The position numbers and the translations under genes are program-made. Shown piece by piece: positions 43,750 through 55,112 of a stretch of DNA of 64,000 nucleotides. The DNA comes from Heliocidaris erythrogramma (Eukaryota; Echinodermata; Echinoidea; Camarodonta; Echinometridae), in contig CM046869.1 in the NCBI GenBank assembly GCA_025617745.1, positions 8,358,668-8,422,667 on the forward strand, read 5' to 3'. The notes below the pieces were generated by a model. That model ran no database searches. It was not told the origin of the DNA and saw only the letters and a program-made list of their open reading frames with translations. Position 1 is the stretch's first letter. Every line of letters begins with the position of its first letter.

Positions 43750-44100
43750 AGAAAGGTTGAGTTCTGGGAAAAGATTAAAAAAAAAGAAAATTGTAAGCCT
43801 TCTCATTCTTTCTATGTTAGTTTGAAAGATTATCATAGTAGAAATGTCCCCTGAAAAGGATTGCCCTCACATGCCCTCACATTCAAAATATAAGAAGAAA
43901 CAGCTGAAATGTAGTCCCATATGCACATTTCTGTGTGCAGTGCATGTGACTCTCAGCAGGATTTAGAAAATTTCTTATCACTTTGGTGATTCCAAGACCT
44001 TACAGCATACACCAATTCTCACATGCTATATAATCAACCTTTCCCAATTGCTTTGAGACAGTTTCTTTCACAATTCCATCTTATGACCGAAATACCTTTT
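43750..44100 (+). repeat. Repeat A, copy 4
   Basis: GAAAGGTTGAGTTCTGGGAA, GTAGAAATGTCCCCTGAAAA, TGTAGTCCCATATGCACATT, GGTGATTCCAAGACC and TTTCACAATTCCATCTTATG match copy 3 in the same orientation. Copies 3 and 4 are direct repeats on both sides of the foldback. Also present without it at 25.6 and 34.3 kb, so not simply a part of that element. Confidence 0.75.
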
Positions 44101-45054
44101 AACGTATATGAAATCATAATATATGCTTACAAGGTTGAAATTATACACTACTTTCAATTACATATTAACAATTAAACCCCAGTATTGAATTTTACTCCAT
44201 TTCCGCCGATATTATTTTCAAACTATTTTCTTTCAATTCTACGGTTGTTTCCCTTAACTCTCAGCTCATCGCTTCGAATTACAATTTTTGTTTTACGCTT
44301 GATATCATTTTCATATTTCCATTCTTTTTTTTTTCTTCTCCTGAATATGAATAACAGGAAGAAAGGAAGTCAGTGATACGTTTAACCTTTACAAACAATG
44401 TATTACCTTTCAAAAACTAGCTATAAGCTATGTCTCCATAATTAATGGGGGCGTACCCGGTTCTCCGGCGCTACATACGTAGACAACATCTTTATTTTTC
44501 AGCAAAGGTTACAAGGGGGATTATTCGGTGGCAAAATGGGGCCTGGGGAAGTTGGCTTTTTGCGTTGCCATGGAAAACTGTGCCCGTTTCCATGGCAACC
44601 TAGAGATGTTTGACGCCGCTTCTTGAAGACGGACGCTGTTACGCAGCGACTTGATCCCCTTGGAGAATGGAGGTGAATTAAGTAGGATGAAGTTACATGC
44701 CATGGTGCAGCGAGGGTGTCATGTTACGGGTTAGGGGGAGAGAAGAGTGTTCCCCTGAGAAGGGGGATGGGTGCGACATCCATTCGAACAAGACAACGGT
44801 GGAAATGTTGCGAAGAGCCCACACCGTGCTAAGCGAGAAAATAAACACACGATGTGAGAGTATTGGAGCGCATATAGAGCCGGGCTATATAGGACCTTTC
44901 CTATTACGATTACGACACTGAGACACCGTAGCGGCGCGTTTATTAAACCAGGGTGTGATTTAATCATTGTTCTCAGTTTGTTTACGATACAGAAAACATG
45001 GAAAAGAACGAAAGAAAGAAAGAAAGAAGAAGAAGAAGAAGAAAAAAAAACTTC
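44101..45054. other. Intergenic stretch with paired X-box motifs
   Basis: No gene recognised. GTTGCCATGGAAAA at 44564-44577 and GTTTCCATGGCAAC at 44586-44599 are inverse RFX-type motifs. (GAAA)n/(GAA)n lies at about 45009-45048. Confidence 0.4.
44564..44599. promoter_or_regulatory. Two inverse RFX-type X-box motifs
   Basis: GTTTCCATGGCAAC matches the RFX consensus fully. The mirror motif GTTGCCATGGAAAA differs in the last base. Eight bases lie between them, so the whole also forms a hairpin. Function unknown without a nearby gene. Confidence 0.4.
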
Positions 45055-45312
45055 TTAAATAATAACAATGGTGGCTTCTTGTACAGCGCTCATGTCCGTC
45101 ACGTTGTGACGCTTCTGGCGCGCCAACATTATTGCACCGGTCATAGCTTGGCTGCCAAATAACTAGCATATCGGGTACCATTTACACCTGGGTCGAGAGT
45201 AGCAAATGTGGATTAATGTCTTGCCAAAGGACGTTTGTGCTGGGTTGGGATTCGAACCCTCAAACTTTTGATTGAGAGTCAAATAAATGAACCACTATAC
45301 CACGACACCTCC
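45055..45312 (-). repeat. tRNA-derived SINE, copy 2
   Basis: Minus-strand head AGGTGTCGTGGTATAGTGG (A box) near 45312, and GAGGGTTCGAATCCCAACCC (B box) near 45250. The body contains CCCAGGTGTAAATGGTACCC and ends with GAGCGCTGTACAAGAAGCC before an AT- and GAA-rich tail. Same order as at 11440-11940 but without an insertion. Confidence 0.75.
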
Positions 45313-45731
45313 CCAATGATAAATGAATGCGACAAATAATTTCAAATGCAATGCTCGACAAACAGGAAGTCATGAGCCGATAACAAAAACAAAATATAAA
45401 ATAAGAAACTCGACGACGTATAGCAAATACTTTGTTCATATTATTTTTATGGCACTTTAGATATGCATGTGTTAATATCATCCAATGTGTTTTATTTGCG
45501 CATACAATATATTTTTGGCAAAGGCATACTGAATCCGAAGTTCGATATCATGAAAACGTCAGCTCTCCTGTATATATCCAGAAGCTAGAATAGAACGATC
45601 GATTTAGCATCGAATTTCACCTTTACACAAAATTATATCACTTAGATTATAGATAGAGGTATAATGTTTGGAAAATTTGATGCAGGGAGTTATTTTATAT
45701 TGTTATGACTGCAGCTAATATTTTGTAAACA
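45313..45731. other. AT-rich stretch, nothing recognised
   Basis: No gene or repeat partner noticed. Confidence 0.4.
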
Positions 45732-45930
45732 GCCCCCAACACGATAAGAACTACTTTCGAAAAATAAACTCAAGGGCAATTTCAAAGGCCTATTGTACTG
45801 CCCATAGAAATCAGGTTCGGATTATGTAATACACCATTGTAATGTTCGCACATTTCTAAAGGTGATAGACAGGGCTATTGAAATTGTCTTGAGTTTATTT
45901 TTCGTGAGTAGTTTTTATCGTGTTCCCCGT
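45732..45930. mobile_element. MITE with ~55-bp inverted ends
   Basis: CCCAACACGATAAGAACTAC plus TTTCGAAAAATAAACTCAAG pairs with CTTGAGTTTATTTTTCGTGA plus GTAGTTTTTATCGTGTTCCC. A further CAATTTCAAAGGCC block pairs with GGGCTATTGAAATTG. Total about 200 bp, non-coding. Confidence 0.8.
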
Positions 45931-45988
45931 GCTATCAGGAATTTTATTCATAGTTTCAACATTTCTAATTTCAAAATTTTGCATTTAA

Positions 45989-46528
45989 AGGAGAATGAAA
46001 CCCTGGGGAAATATACATTTTAATAAAAAGAGAGGGTAGAGAGAAGCAAATTTTAAAAAGTTCCATCAAAATCGGTTACGAAATGAAAAGTTTGGAAAGT
46101 TTGGAAAGTCTCAATTTACTTTGTATGGCGATCCTCAAATTGGCAATGTTGTTTCATATTAATGGCAGGTTCAGTCTTACAACTCTCAATATGTTTTGTA
46201 CACGAAATGTCATATTTTCTTCATTATCTCGAAAGATGCTGCTTGTCTTTCTTTTTGTGAACTCAACAGTTGTTGTGTCACATAAATTTTCCCATGATAT
46301 ATCTTGAGCTAAGATGGAGACAGGCTGCACCTTGATAGATAATGGGGAAAATATGAAATTTTGGCAACATTGCCAATTTGGGGATCGCCATAGAAAGTAA
46401 ACTGAGTCTTTTAAAACTTTCATAACTTTCTCATTTCGTAACCGACTTTGATAGAGCTTTTTTTAAATTGCTTCCCTCTATCCTCTGTTTTCATTAAAAT
46501 TGGTATTTCCCCAGGGTTTCATTCTCCT
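45989..46528. mobile_element. TTAA-bounded palindromic MITE, ~540 bp
   Basis: The left end TTAAAGGAGAATGAAACCCT pairs with AGGGTTTCATTCTCCTTTAA. The arms continue through GGGGAAATA and an inner GGCGATCCTCAAATTGGCAA block with its inverse, so most of the element folds back. Ends are close to those at 10781-11366 (AGGAGAAT plus TTAA), indicating one family. Confidence 0.85.
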
Positions 46529-46937
46529 TTAAAATGTATTCTGTAGAAAAGCTATCGATTCTTTAAAAAAAAGGGGGAAAAACATCTCAAACAAAAATCG
46601 ACGAACAAAATGTATATTAATGATTGTCGGACGACTTCAAAAGATTATCATAATATATATTCTGTCTCTTATTAATGTCATAACATTATGGAAGAGAAAC
46701 GGATTATTAGATTTTGAAACTGATCAGCTGATAACGCTTTTGTAAAATATTATAAACTTGTTAATGTGCATTTTTTTTTTACATCGTGACGTTCTTCACT
46801 ATTAAGAAATGAAATATCGTTGTCATTGTCATCGTCATCGTCATTGTCATTGTCACCTGTTTTCTTTTCCCTTGACATTCACCCAGACTGTCTCACTGTC
46901 TCTGTCTCTCACTCTCTCTTTCTTTTCACTTTCCTTG
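46529..46937. other. Short intergenic stretch with TCATCG units
   Basis: 46822-46858 holds a CATCGT and CATTGT run. No gene seen. Confidence 0.45.
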
Positions 46938-47532
46938 AAGGGCAATCCAACCTTGGTATAATGACATGATTCGTGTGAAAGCAGAAAAATAAGAAAAAGA
47001 GGATGGTGAAAGTTTGAACGAAATCGAACAAGGAATAAGAAAGTTATAGATGTTTAAAAAATAAGATCACATCATCTATGGCTATGCGAATCTCAAATTG
47101 GCAATTTGGTGAGTCGATTGTGACATACATGTACTTGCGGACTACTCTCCCGTTTGTCGTACACAAAAATATCAGTCATTTGTGGGTTTCTCCGAAGCGC
47201 CTTTACCCTCAGGGCAGTACTCAAAATGTATTGGAGATAGCATAATGTTATAGGTCCTCATGAAAGAAAATGATCCCACTGAGAAATACATTTTGAAAAA
47301 AAAAATATGACATTTTAGTCATTTTGTGTGTTGGAGCAAATGGGGAAGTTTTCTGCAACTATACATCACAGTGACATTACCTATTCAGCGCATTTGAAGT
47401 TCCCGTATGTATAGTGACTGCAACTTTAAAAAATAAAATCATAATTTTATCAATGTTTGTCCAATTTCTTTCAAACTTTTACCAATCTGCTTCTCTGATA
47501 TTTTTCCTCTTTCTTTCAGAGCAACTTGCAAT
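46938..47532. mobile_element. Imperfect palindromic element, ~595 bp
   Basis: The left arm 46942-47124 is the repeat also seen at 14424-14600. The right arm (about 47415-47532) is its diverged inverse: minus-strand GGTAAAAGTTTGAAAGAAAT, TTGGACAAACATTGATAAAA and TTTTTTAAAGTTGC blocks. The centre is unpaired. Non-coding. Confidence 0.55.
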
Positions 47533-47569
47533 TAAGGATTTCAGTCTCTGTCAATCATATCTGTCTCAT

Positions 47570-47995
47570 TACCCCCTCTCCCTTAATTTAATTCTCCGTC
47601 TCTCTCTCTCTCGCTCTCTCTCTCCCTCTCTTTAATCTCTCTGTTTCTCCCTTTCACTGTCTCTTTACTTTCTCTTTCAATCTCTGTCTTTCATTTCTGT
47701 CTCATTCTCACTATATATACTCTCTCTTTATTTCGCTCTGTTTATCCTCTCACTTCCTACCCCCTCTCTCTCTCTCTCTCTTTAATCTCTCTGTTTCTCC
47801 CTCTTACTGTCTCTTTTACTTACTCTTTCAGTCTCTGTCTTTCATTTCTGTCTCATTCTCACTATATACTCTCTCTTTATTTCACTCTGTTTATCCTCTC
47901 ACTTCCTACCCCCCCCCCCCTCTCTCTCTCTCTCTCCCTCAGTCTATCTCTCCCTCTTCCTCCCACCCTCCTACCTGCTCCCCTTCATCACTGCA
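47570..47995 (+). repeat. CT-rich tract with a 150-bp tandem duplication
   Basis: The sequence from TTTAATCTCTCTGTTTCTCC at 47631 recurs at 47781 with the same following blocks (CAGTCTCTGTCTTTCATTTC, CACTATATA, TATCCTCTCACTTCCTACCC). The period is about 150 bp and the match is near-identical. A C-run at about 47911 follows. Confidence 0.85.
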
Positions 47996-48358
47996 GTATA
48001 CCGAGCCAGAAGGTCTGGCCTAAGTGTGATTCTAATTACCGCGTTCCCTGGGCGGTGGCTATGACATTCCATCACTCCCCGGAACTAATATCTTGCTGCC
48101 TTTAATTTATTCATACTTTACACCTTAGCACATGGAGAGACTGAATGAAGACATAATTACAAGTACAGTATAGAGGACCAGCTCTGTGGGCTATACCGAA
48201 ACACGAGTTTCAATGCTGTTTTTATTTTTTTTTTTTTTTTGTCGATTCTGCATGTTAGTGCGCTTTAGTAACTCCTTACGTGCCACATTATATTTTCTTT
48301 TACAGTTGTTACAAGTTCTTTCCTCACATTTTGAAATTTAATGGGTTTATAAATAGAA
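47996..48358. other. Short intergenic stretch
   Basis: T-run at about 48224-48240. No gene recognised. Confidence 0.4.
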
Positions 48359-48452
48359 TTTTGCTCTCAGCCAATCAGATGCAAGGATTTCAGTAGCTTA
48401 TACCAGTTGTCGGGAAAAATCACTGACAAAACGCTTGATGAAACGCTCCCCT
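48359..48452. mobile_element. hAT-like hairpin MITE, copy 3, left part missing
   Basis: Starts inside the loop (TTGCTCTCAGCCAATCAGAT) and continues with AGCTTATACCAGTTGTCGGG, CACTGACAAAACGCTTGATG and AAACGCTCCC. The left arm is absent. The loop with CCAAT and the right arm match copy 2 best. Confidence 0.8.
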
Positions 48453-48493
48453 GGTCTACCACGGTTGGGCCCCACTCTCTGTCTGTTAGTCCG

Positions 48494-48528
<35 letters not shown>

Positions 48529-49779
48529 TTTTCTCTCTCTTTCTCTCTCTCTTTCTCTCTCTCTCTTTCTCTCTCTCTATCATTCTCTCTTTAGGCAAAT
48601 GTGAAGCCTCCAATTCCAGAATATTCTAGATCGTCATAATTATCTTATCCACAGCTCTTTAAAAAAATCGTTCCCGCAACATATTCAAAAAAAGAAAAGA
48701 GACACACACAAAAAAAAGAGGAAAAGGCGAGAAGTTACCAAAGAAAGAAAGAGAGGAAGAAATTAAAAAAAAAAAGAAGCGTTGGCCTTGGGAGATGTTG
48801 AGAGAAACGATTGTAGGTATCGATCTCTTTCAGTTCACGACACACGTGGGCTGTTTTAAATGTAACACTTTCTCGGATCCGTGGAAATTGTTGGACATCT
48901 CGACAATGTCGCTGTACACTTGGCTACACACTCCTAACATGCATAATGACACATTCAACCGTGAAATTGCGATGCAAAATATAAAGCCAAATGTTATTGG
49001 GAAAAGAATACAAATGTCACCTCTCAGTTGTGATTTTGGTTATTTCGGGTTATTCATTTTTGCGTGAATATGCCCAAAAATGTAATAACAACATATTCAT
49101 TCACTTATGCTTGTCGATTCTTGATTGCCTCATAAAAAATGATAAAAAGTATGAATTTTTAAATTGCATATTTTCTTTGTTTAAAGAAAGGTTAACTCGA
49201 CAACGTTACATCTCGTAACAGGAAATGGGGAAATTGCAGTCTCGTTTAATTTGAGAGGGGCCAAATTATTTTTTTTTTTTCTATCATTGTTATTAACAGA
49301 ATTTCATTTATACTTTGACCCATAGAAGTGCAGCACTTTAACACCAAGTTGAACAACTCTTGTTACTGAATCCGTTTGCATAATGTTTTGTAAATTACTG
49401 ATTACATGTGGCAATAAATTTTGCCAAATACATCAAATTGCTTGCCAACGTTGATTATGGCGTTGAAAAATACATAGTGACTGTTTCGGAACAGGCAGCC
49501 TGTTAATAATGATAATCACCGTACTCTCAATTATGAGTTCGTAGTCCAGCCGGGATTGCTTCACAGGGGAGGGGGGGGGGGGGGGGTACACGAGTACGTG
49601 TCCTAATTCGATGACAAGCAAAAAGATAAATAAATAAATAAATGACTCAATGAACAAAAAAATTATATTTTTCATCCCCGTAATTAGCTCTCAAAAATGA
49701 TTATAATTTTTTTTCTCTCAAAGTTACAATTGGAGGAAGGGGAGGTGGAGGGACACACACACACACACACACACGCAGG
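48453..49779. other. CT microsatellite, purine tract and unique DNA
   Basis: (CT)n with CTTT breaks at about 48495-48593, an A/G-rich tract at about 48690-48780, a G-run at about 49569-49586, and (CA)n at about 49752-49774. The 90-codon frame at 48795-49067 has no recognisable domain. Confidence 0.5.
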
Positions 49780-49969
49780 TTTACATGGCTTTACTTCCGA
49801 GGACAGGTATTGTTCCTCTATTGTCCCTCGTCCTCGGACAGTCGACGGAATAAGGCACAAATTCATTGTTCGACGTTCGAGGACTATTGTCCGGCTTCCG
49901 AGGACCATTGTTCTCATGATTTTTTTTTGTTCTCTGTCCGAAAATGTCCTCGGACATACGGCTAAACAG
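49780..49969 (-). repeat. E1 element, copy 3
   Basis: Complement of the element at 25977, with TTACTTCCGAGGACA at the left and TGTCCTCGGACATAC at the right. (CA)n on the left side and again from 49980. Slightly diverged from copies 2, 4 and 5. Confidence 0.85.
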
Positions 49970-49975
49970 ACCCCC

Positions 49976-50011
<36 letters not shown>

Positions 50012-50015
50012 ACAC

Positions 50016-50207
50016 GTTTACATGGCTTTACTTCCGAGGACAACTATTGTTCCTCTATTGTTACTCGTCCTCGGACAGTCGACGGAATAAGGCATAAATT
50101 CATTGTTCGACGTTCGAGGACTATTGTCCGGCTTCCGAGGACCATTGTTGTCATTATTTTTTTTTTGTTCTCTGTCCGAAAATGTCCTCGGACATAATGC
50201 TAAACAA
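50016..50207 (-). repeat. E1 element, copy 4
   Basis: Near-identical complement of copy 2. A (CA)n tract of about 30 bp separates it from copy 3, so the pair repeats the dimer arrangement at 25.8-26.2 kb in inverse orientation. CACACA- and CCCACA-rich DNA continues to about 50260. Confidence 0.85.
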
Positions 50208-50261
50208 ACGCACAATCACACACACCCTCACAATCCACGCACCCACACACATACACGCACA

Positions 50262-50450
50262 CCCTGGTGTAGCCAGATTTATTAAACAGGTAGTGTTGTA
50301 GAGAGTCACATAGTTACACCATGTAGCTTCATGGTTACACAAGACCCAAAGTTCAGTGGATGACCTGTTTTTGTAGCGGATGAACAGGGGGGGGGGGGGG
50401 GGGGGGCATTGCTCCCTTGTGCCTCCCATCCCAGGCTATACGCCTATGGG
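50262..50450. repeat. G-run repeat with weak inverted ends
   Basis: GGTGTAGCCAGATT at the left is loosely inverse to GGCTATACGCC at the right. A G-run lies at about 50388-50406, and GCCTCCCATCCC follows. Belongs to the loose G-run family. Confidence 0.4.
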
Positions 50451-51154
50451 GACGCATTCTTTTGTCCGGAAAGCATGTTCCGAATGCCCTCGTGCCCCTC
50501 GATTCCTCACTATATGTCTTGCTCATGTACAACCATGACCATGTGCTGTCAACTTTTACCTCGTACTGCGTGGTCAAGTCGTTTGTTTTCTTCCCTGAAG
50601 TGGCCCACTCATTTCAAGAGCTATCACATAATAGCGAAGAAAACACGTACTCAATGAGGCAATTACAAATACCTCGGAGTAAATGCCCCTCATAACCATT
50701 AAAAAAAAAACTATAAAAGATTCCAATACAAGTGCATTTGTAATGCATACCCTCTAAGGTCCACCACTAATTGAATACTTAATTCTGACATATACCATTA
50801 GTCCCGAGTTGGTTTTCTTTTTCATTGGAGCTACTCTGTAATAGTTTCAAAGTGCCCCATTAGGCCATAAATTGTCCCCTCGTGGGCATTTAAACACCGC
50901 CCGCTTGATTTACTAAGTCATTAAGTTACCACGGTTCATATAACACAAGGGTATTGTATCCCATTTCTGCGGTATAGAGCGATGAATTTCTGATTGGGTT
51001 CACGTCAACCTGATTTTAACAACAGCGAGAGATCGATAGCGGATCCGTGGGGAAGGGGGGGGGGGGGATGGAGGCACGTGCCCATCCCCCTTTAAAAAAG
51101 ACACCAAAAACAAAAACAAACAAACAAACAAAATATGCACATTGTTAAGGGCTT
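50451..51154. other. Intergenic stretch with one G-run
   Basis: 51034-51090 has AGCGGATCCGTGGGG and a G-run (about 51056-51067), then CATCCCCCTTTAAA, again in the style of the G-run family. Frames at 50409-50695 lack domains. Confidence 0.4.
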
Positions 51155-51280
51155 GATAACGAGATTTTTACTTAAAGGTACACTCTACCAGTAAGGTGTG
51201 TACGTGTGAGCATGCTCGTGTGTGTATATGTTATTATAGGGCAGCTTTACGGTGTACCTTTAAAGAAAAATCTTGTTATC
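51155..51280. mobile_element. Small MITE, ~126 bp
   Basis: GATAACGAGATTTTTACTTA plus AAGGTACAC pairs with GTGTACCTTTAAAGAAAAAT plus CTTGTTATC. The centre is TG-rich. Arms of about 29 bp, non-coding. Confidence 0.75.
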
Positions 51281-52569
51281 GTTATCATTAGCGGACTAAT
51301 ATGACCAGTCATTGGTCATAGTCTTGCATAGCATTGATCAGTGTTTTTTCGCATTGATTTAATTAACTTTGGGCTAGATGCGATACATGCTATTCCTAAC
51401 CATTTCCATACCTTGCATGTATAATACTTTCAACGACATCAACAATAAAAACACAAAAACAACAAAAAGCAATATCAATAACAAGAGTTGGACATAATGC
51501 TGGATTACACCCCCAACAATATTTTTAAAAATCCATGATCCGTCATGCCTTCTAGTAAAAAAAAAAGCAACGACGCTTACTTTTGCAGTTAGAAAGTGTG
51601 TGAAATAAATTATCACTAAAGATGATTATTTCGTCATGTATAATAACACAGTTTTTAAAAATCAAATTGTTTTTAAAATTGCAGAAAAATCAAACATCAA
51701 ATTCACCAAGAGCCTTGTAATAACATGCAATCTAAGAAAAAATTATCAGCTCGAAATGGCACGCATTTAGAAGTTCATAAAAACACTCCCTTTAGCAATC
51801 AATTATGGTTACATACATTGTTGTGTTCCGAAGTGAAAACAAATACCATTCTTACTTAGCAGATGGATCAATCACAGTTGGTATCAGTTTTGATAGCATT
51901 CTTTCCCCAGTTTATAACTTACTGCGATCAAATGCTGATCTTATCCTTCATAGTAACATTTACCAGCAGGGGATACATGATAATTCTACATTCCCAAACT
52001 GAAAACAGGTTGAGGTTGGGTATAACAGCTAAAATTCCTCTCCGAAAAACAAGTCGAGCTAATCATGCACATGACACGATGTTGGACCCCTGGCATGTTG
52101 CATTAACATGCACATCAACTACTCGAGGCATAATAGATGCCGGGCCTGTCCTCTATATGACAACCGAACGGTGCACACGACCACAAGAAATTAGGCAAAC
52201 CGAGTCGAGTCAATGCAATTAAATTGAAATTAGTTTCGGAACGGGGCAAAATGAAAAGCGATTGCCCGAGCCAGGCGCTGTAATTTTCAGTGTAATACCT
52301 CGTATGTATATGTGGGGGAGAGAGATAGCAGACGTTTAAAGAATGTAGGCGGTCATAATACGTTCCATCCTAATTTTCAGACGTGGAGCGGACATCTTTG
52401 TTAATTTTTTTACTCCGAGATTAGTTATGATGGGGTCATCAAACTGGTATTCATTGCAGATGCTGATCGCCGTACTTTATGGCGGCACGTCTTGGTCGGA
52501 GAGCAAGAGAGCTTTCTCTCATCTAAACATGTTTTAAATCATTCTCTATTAAAAAAATAACTTTCACTC
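51281..52569. other. AT-rich intergenic stretch
   Basis: The longest frame (119 codons, 51863-52222) has no recognisable domain and overlaps another frame of 65 codons. No gene called. Confidence 0.4.
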
Positions 52570-52835
52570 TATTTCACTCTCTCTGGAACTAAGTCAGTGA
52601 TCACTTTTTGAGGAGTGAATATCGAGTGAATATTTAGTGCTTATGTCCTTGAGCAAGGCATTTTATCTACATTGCTCTTTTTATCCTACATTAAATATAT
52701 TGTGTTTGACATGTTAAAACCAATATATGTGTGTTAAAAAAAATAACAACAAAAAAATAGAGTGAATTTCCACTCTATTTCCACTATATATTCACTCCCC
52801 CGGGGAGCCACTTCAGGGATCACTTGAAAAATAGA
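52570..52835. repeat. Two diverged copies of a TCACTC-rich repeat
   Basis: CACTCTATTTCACTCTCTCT, GGAACTAAGTCAGTGATCAC at 52567-52607 corresponds to CACTCTATTTCCACT and GGAGCCACTTCAGGGATCAC at 52770-52825, direct orientation. Possibly the two ends of one old element. Confidence 0.4.
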
Positions 52836-53633
52836 ACTTGAATGTTACTCATAAAGTAATTTAGGTGTTATTATTCATCTGTCTTTTATCGTCTGGCTGG
52901 AATGCTAACCAGGGAGTGGGAAATGTATATACATTGTATGCGGGCAAGCCTGAATCCGATAACAGGGGCAATAATATATTTGTAAAAGCGTTTGGAGACA
53001 TCGTAGATACATTACCTTTTTTAAAAATTTCTTATGTCTTTTTGTATCTGTCAGTTTTGTATGTGAACATCAATATCCCTGAGGCACCGAAATATCAAAC
53101 GGAAAATAAGAGGAAACTGTGGTCTACATGCATGCAATGAATTATCCTTTTTCAAGGAGATTCATGAATTATTCAAAAACTGATGTCGAAGAAAAACAAT
53201 CATTTGGGTTGCCATTCTACAAAAAAATGTCCCTTTCATCACGAATCTCTCATTATCTTTCCAGACTCTACACACTCCCGGAAGGAATGACGGCGCGGGT
53301 GCAGGAGGAGGTGCAAGGAGATGGCCCCCTCTTATTTTTTGGCCAACTCCCATTATATACACATGCACTCCTAAAATAGCAATCACTCTGTCCGACCGCA
53401 AATGGACAATTTCATGCACAACTTGGGAAATGTTTTTCTTCCCCAATTACGAGCATCTGTCACTACAAAGTGAGCTAAAATTTTCCGAGTTCGGCGCATA
53501 ATAATTCTGCCCCAGATTTGACGTTATTACCTTCAGGTTGGACAATTTTTGACCCTGCATATTTTCATCTGACATTTTTTTCTCGACAAACTCCCGTATT
53601 AGCATGCGCGTGTATAAAGGTCTGCCGCACCCT
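52836..53633. other. Intergenic stretch, no gene recognised
   Basis: Frames at 52865-53140 (91 codons) and 53119-53379 (86 codons) have no recognisable domain. No repeat partner. Confidence 0.4.
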
Positions 53634-53775
53634 GGCCCCGTTTCATAAAAGTTTTATCAATAACAAGTTACAATAATTGTTATAAGCTACTGAAATCCTT
53701 GAATCTGATTGGCTGAGAAAGAATTTGTCATAGAAATGAGGTGGGTGTATATTGATAAGTTTTATGAACCGGGCC
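53634..53775. mobile_element. Hairpin MITE, relative of the CCAAT-loop family
   Basis: GGCCCCGTTTCATAAAAGTT plus TTATCAATA pairs with TATTGATAAGTTTTATGAAC plus CGGGCC. The loop in inverse orientation reads CTCAGCCAATCAGATTCAAG and AGGATTTCAGTAGCTTATAA, the same loop as in the copies at 19067, 38690 and 48359, but the arms are different. Confidence 0.8.
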
Positions 53776-54285
53776 CTGTATTTCGAACCGCTGGTTCCGC
53801 CACTGGGATAATGTTATTATTCTGATAGTTTAATTTTGATTTCAATTTGAAATTCTTAGTTATCCAGACGACTTTTTCAAGAAGTTGAAGCAAGGAATAC
53901 AATGGGCCTTCGGCGAGGTCGCATGTGATAAATACTTGACAGCAGAACTTGACGTTTTAATGAAGTACACTTATTATGACACTTTTCTTGACGCTTTCTA
54001 ATTGTTAAAGGAGAATGTTTTTAAACAAAAGCCCAAGTTTAAATGTCATCGAGGCTACTGCCCCCCCCCCCCTCTCTCTCACTGTCTTTCTCGCTCTCTT
54101 TCTCTTTCTCTCTCTCTCTCTCTCTCTTAACATTTCGGGGATGATGCTTATGGTGTGGATAGTTTCCTTCGCCGGCTGACAGGTATATATAGTAACTTTT
54201 TTCCCCCGTGTCAATTGGTAGTTAGTTCTTGTTGCCTGTGCAATCGCTGTGTATTATGCTCTCTAACACGTTCGTACCCATCTCG
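53776..54285. other. Intergenic, C-run with CT microsatellite
   Basis: C-run at about 54061-54072 followed by CT-rich sequence to 54127. No gene seen. Confidence 0.5.
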
Positions 54286-54527
54286 CACATAAAAATAATG
54301 CATTGTATTTCTTAAACTTAATTTTTTTGAATTAGTATTCTTTTCACAGCGAACTAAACACCATTTTAGAAAAACTCATCTTGTATCAAATATATAAAAG
54401 ACACACACATAAAAATAATGCATTGTATTTCTTAAACTTAATTTTTTTGAATTAGTATTCTTTTCACAGCGAACTAAACACCATTTTACAAAACTCATCT
54501 TGTATCAAATATATAAAAGACACACAC
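54286..54527 (+). repeat. 120-bp tandem duplication, nearly identical
   Basis: CACATAAAAATAATGCATTG starts both copies at 54286 and 54406. The rest, through CACAGCGAACTAAACACCAT and AAGACACACACA, differs at only one to three positions. Very recent. Confidence 0.95.
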
Positions 54528-55112
54528 AAAAAAGCACGTGTCATTTGAAAAAAGTACATTTTATACGAAGAATTCTGAAACGTCTTCATCTGTAATATAG
54601 GTTTTCCAGGTCAAATGTCAGCCGAGTCAGATCAAATGTCATATAGGTAATTGAAATGTCCGAGGGGGAAATCAAATGTCCTGTTAGCAAAATAAACATC
54701 CGAATAAGTACGTAAGGTGTCCATAGAGAATTCAAATATCCGCACAATAGAAATTGGGGAAACAAATGTCCACATTGCAAAACGAATGTCCCGATAGAAA
54801 AATAAGACTTCCATAGGGAATTTAAATGTCCGCATAATAGAAATTCCTGCTTATCCATGCATGAATTAGAGGATTAAGTCTTACATAGGTAAATCGAATG
54901 TCGTATAGGTAATTCATATGTCCAAGTAGTCACACACTTGTCAGTTGAACGTTTCATTGACAAAAAAAAACCATAGCAAAATAACATTTTGCAAAATGTG
55001 TATTGTTGTCTCTTTTTTTTTTTTTGGGGGGGGGGGGAGGGGGGTGGACATTTGTTTGTGAATGTGTGTTTGCGTGTATGAGTGTGTTTGTTCGTGTTGG
55101 AGTGCGTGTGCG

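Noticed and set aside
42551-44100. Direct copies of repeat A as long terminal repeats of a retroelement
   Set aside because: The interior is a foldback without any retroelement coding part, and repeat A also occurs alone with its own internal TG run. Nothing else supports an LTR element.
49697-50197. 166-codon frame with repeated peptide blocks, similar frames at 25816-26136 and 55082-55303
   Set aside because: The shared peptides come from DNA identity of the E1 elements and adjoining CA repeats. Both strands are open equally and no start context is conserved.
54586-54858. 90-codon minus-strand frame with seven-residue periodicity, and the similar frame at 55776-56063
   Set aside because: The periodicity is the 21-bp unit of the foldback arms. 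The two frames are inverse-repeat shadows, not a protein family.
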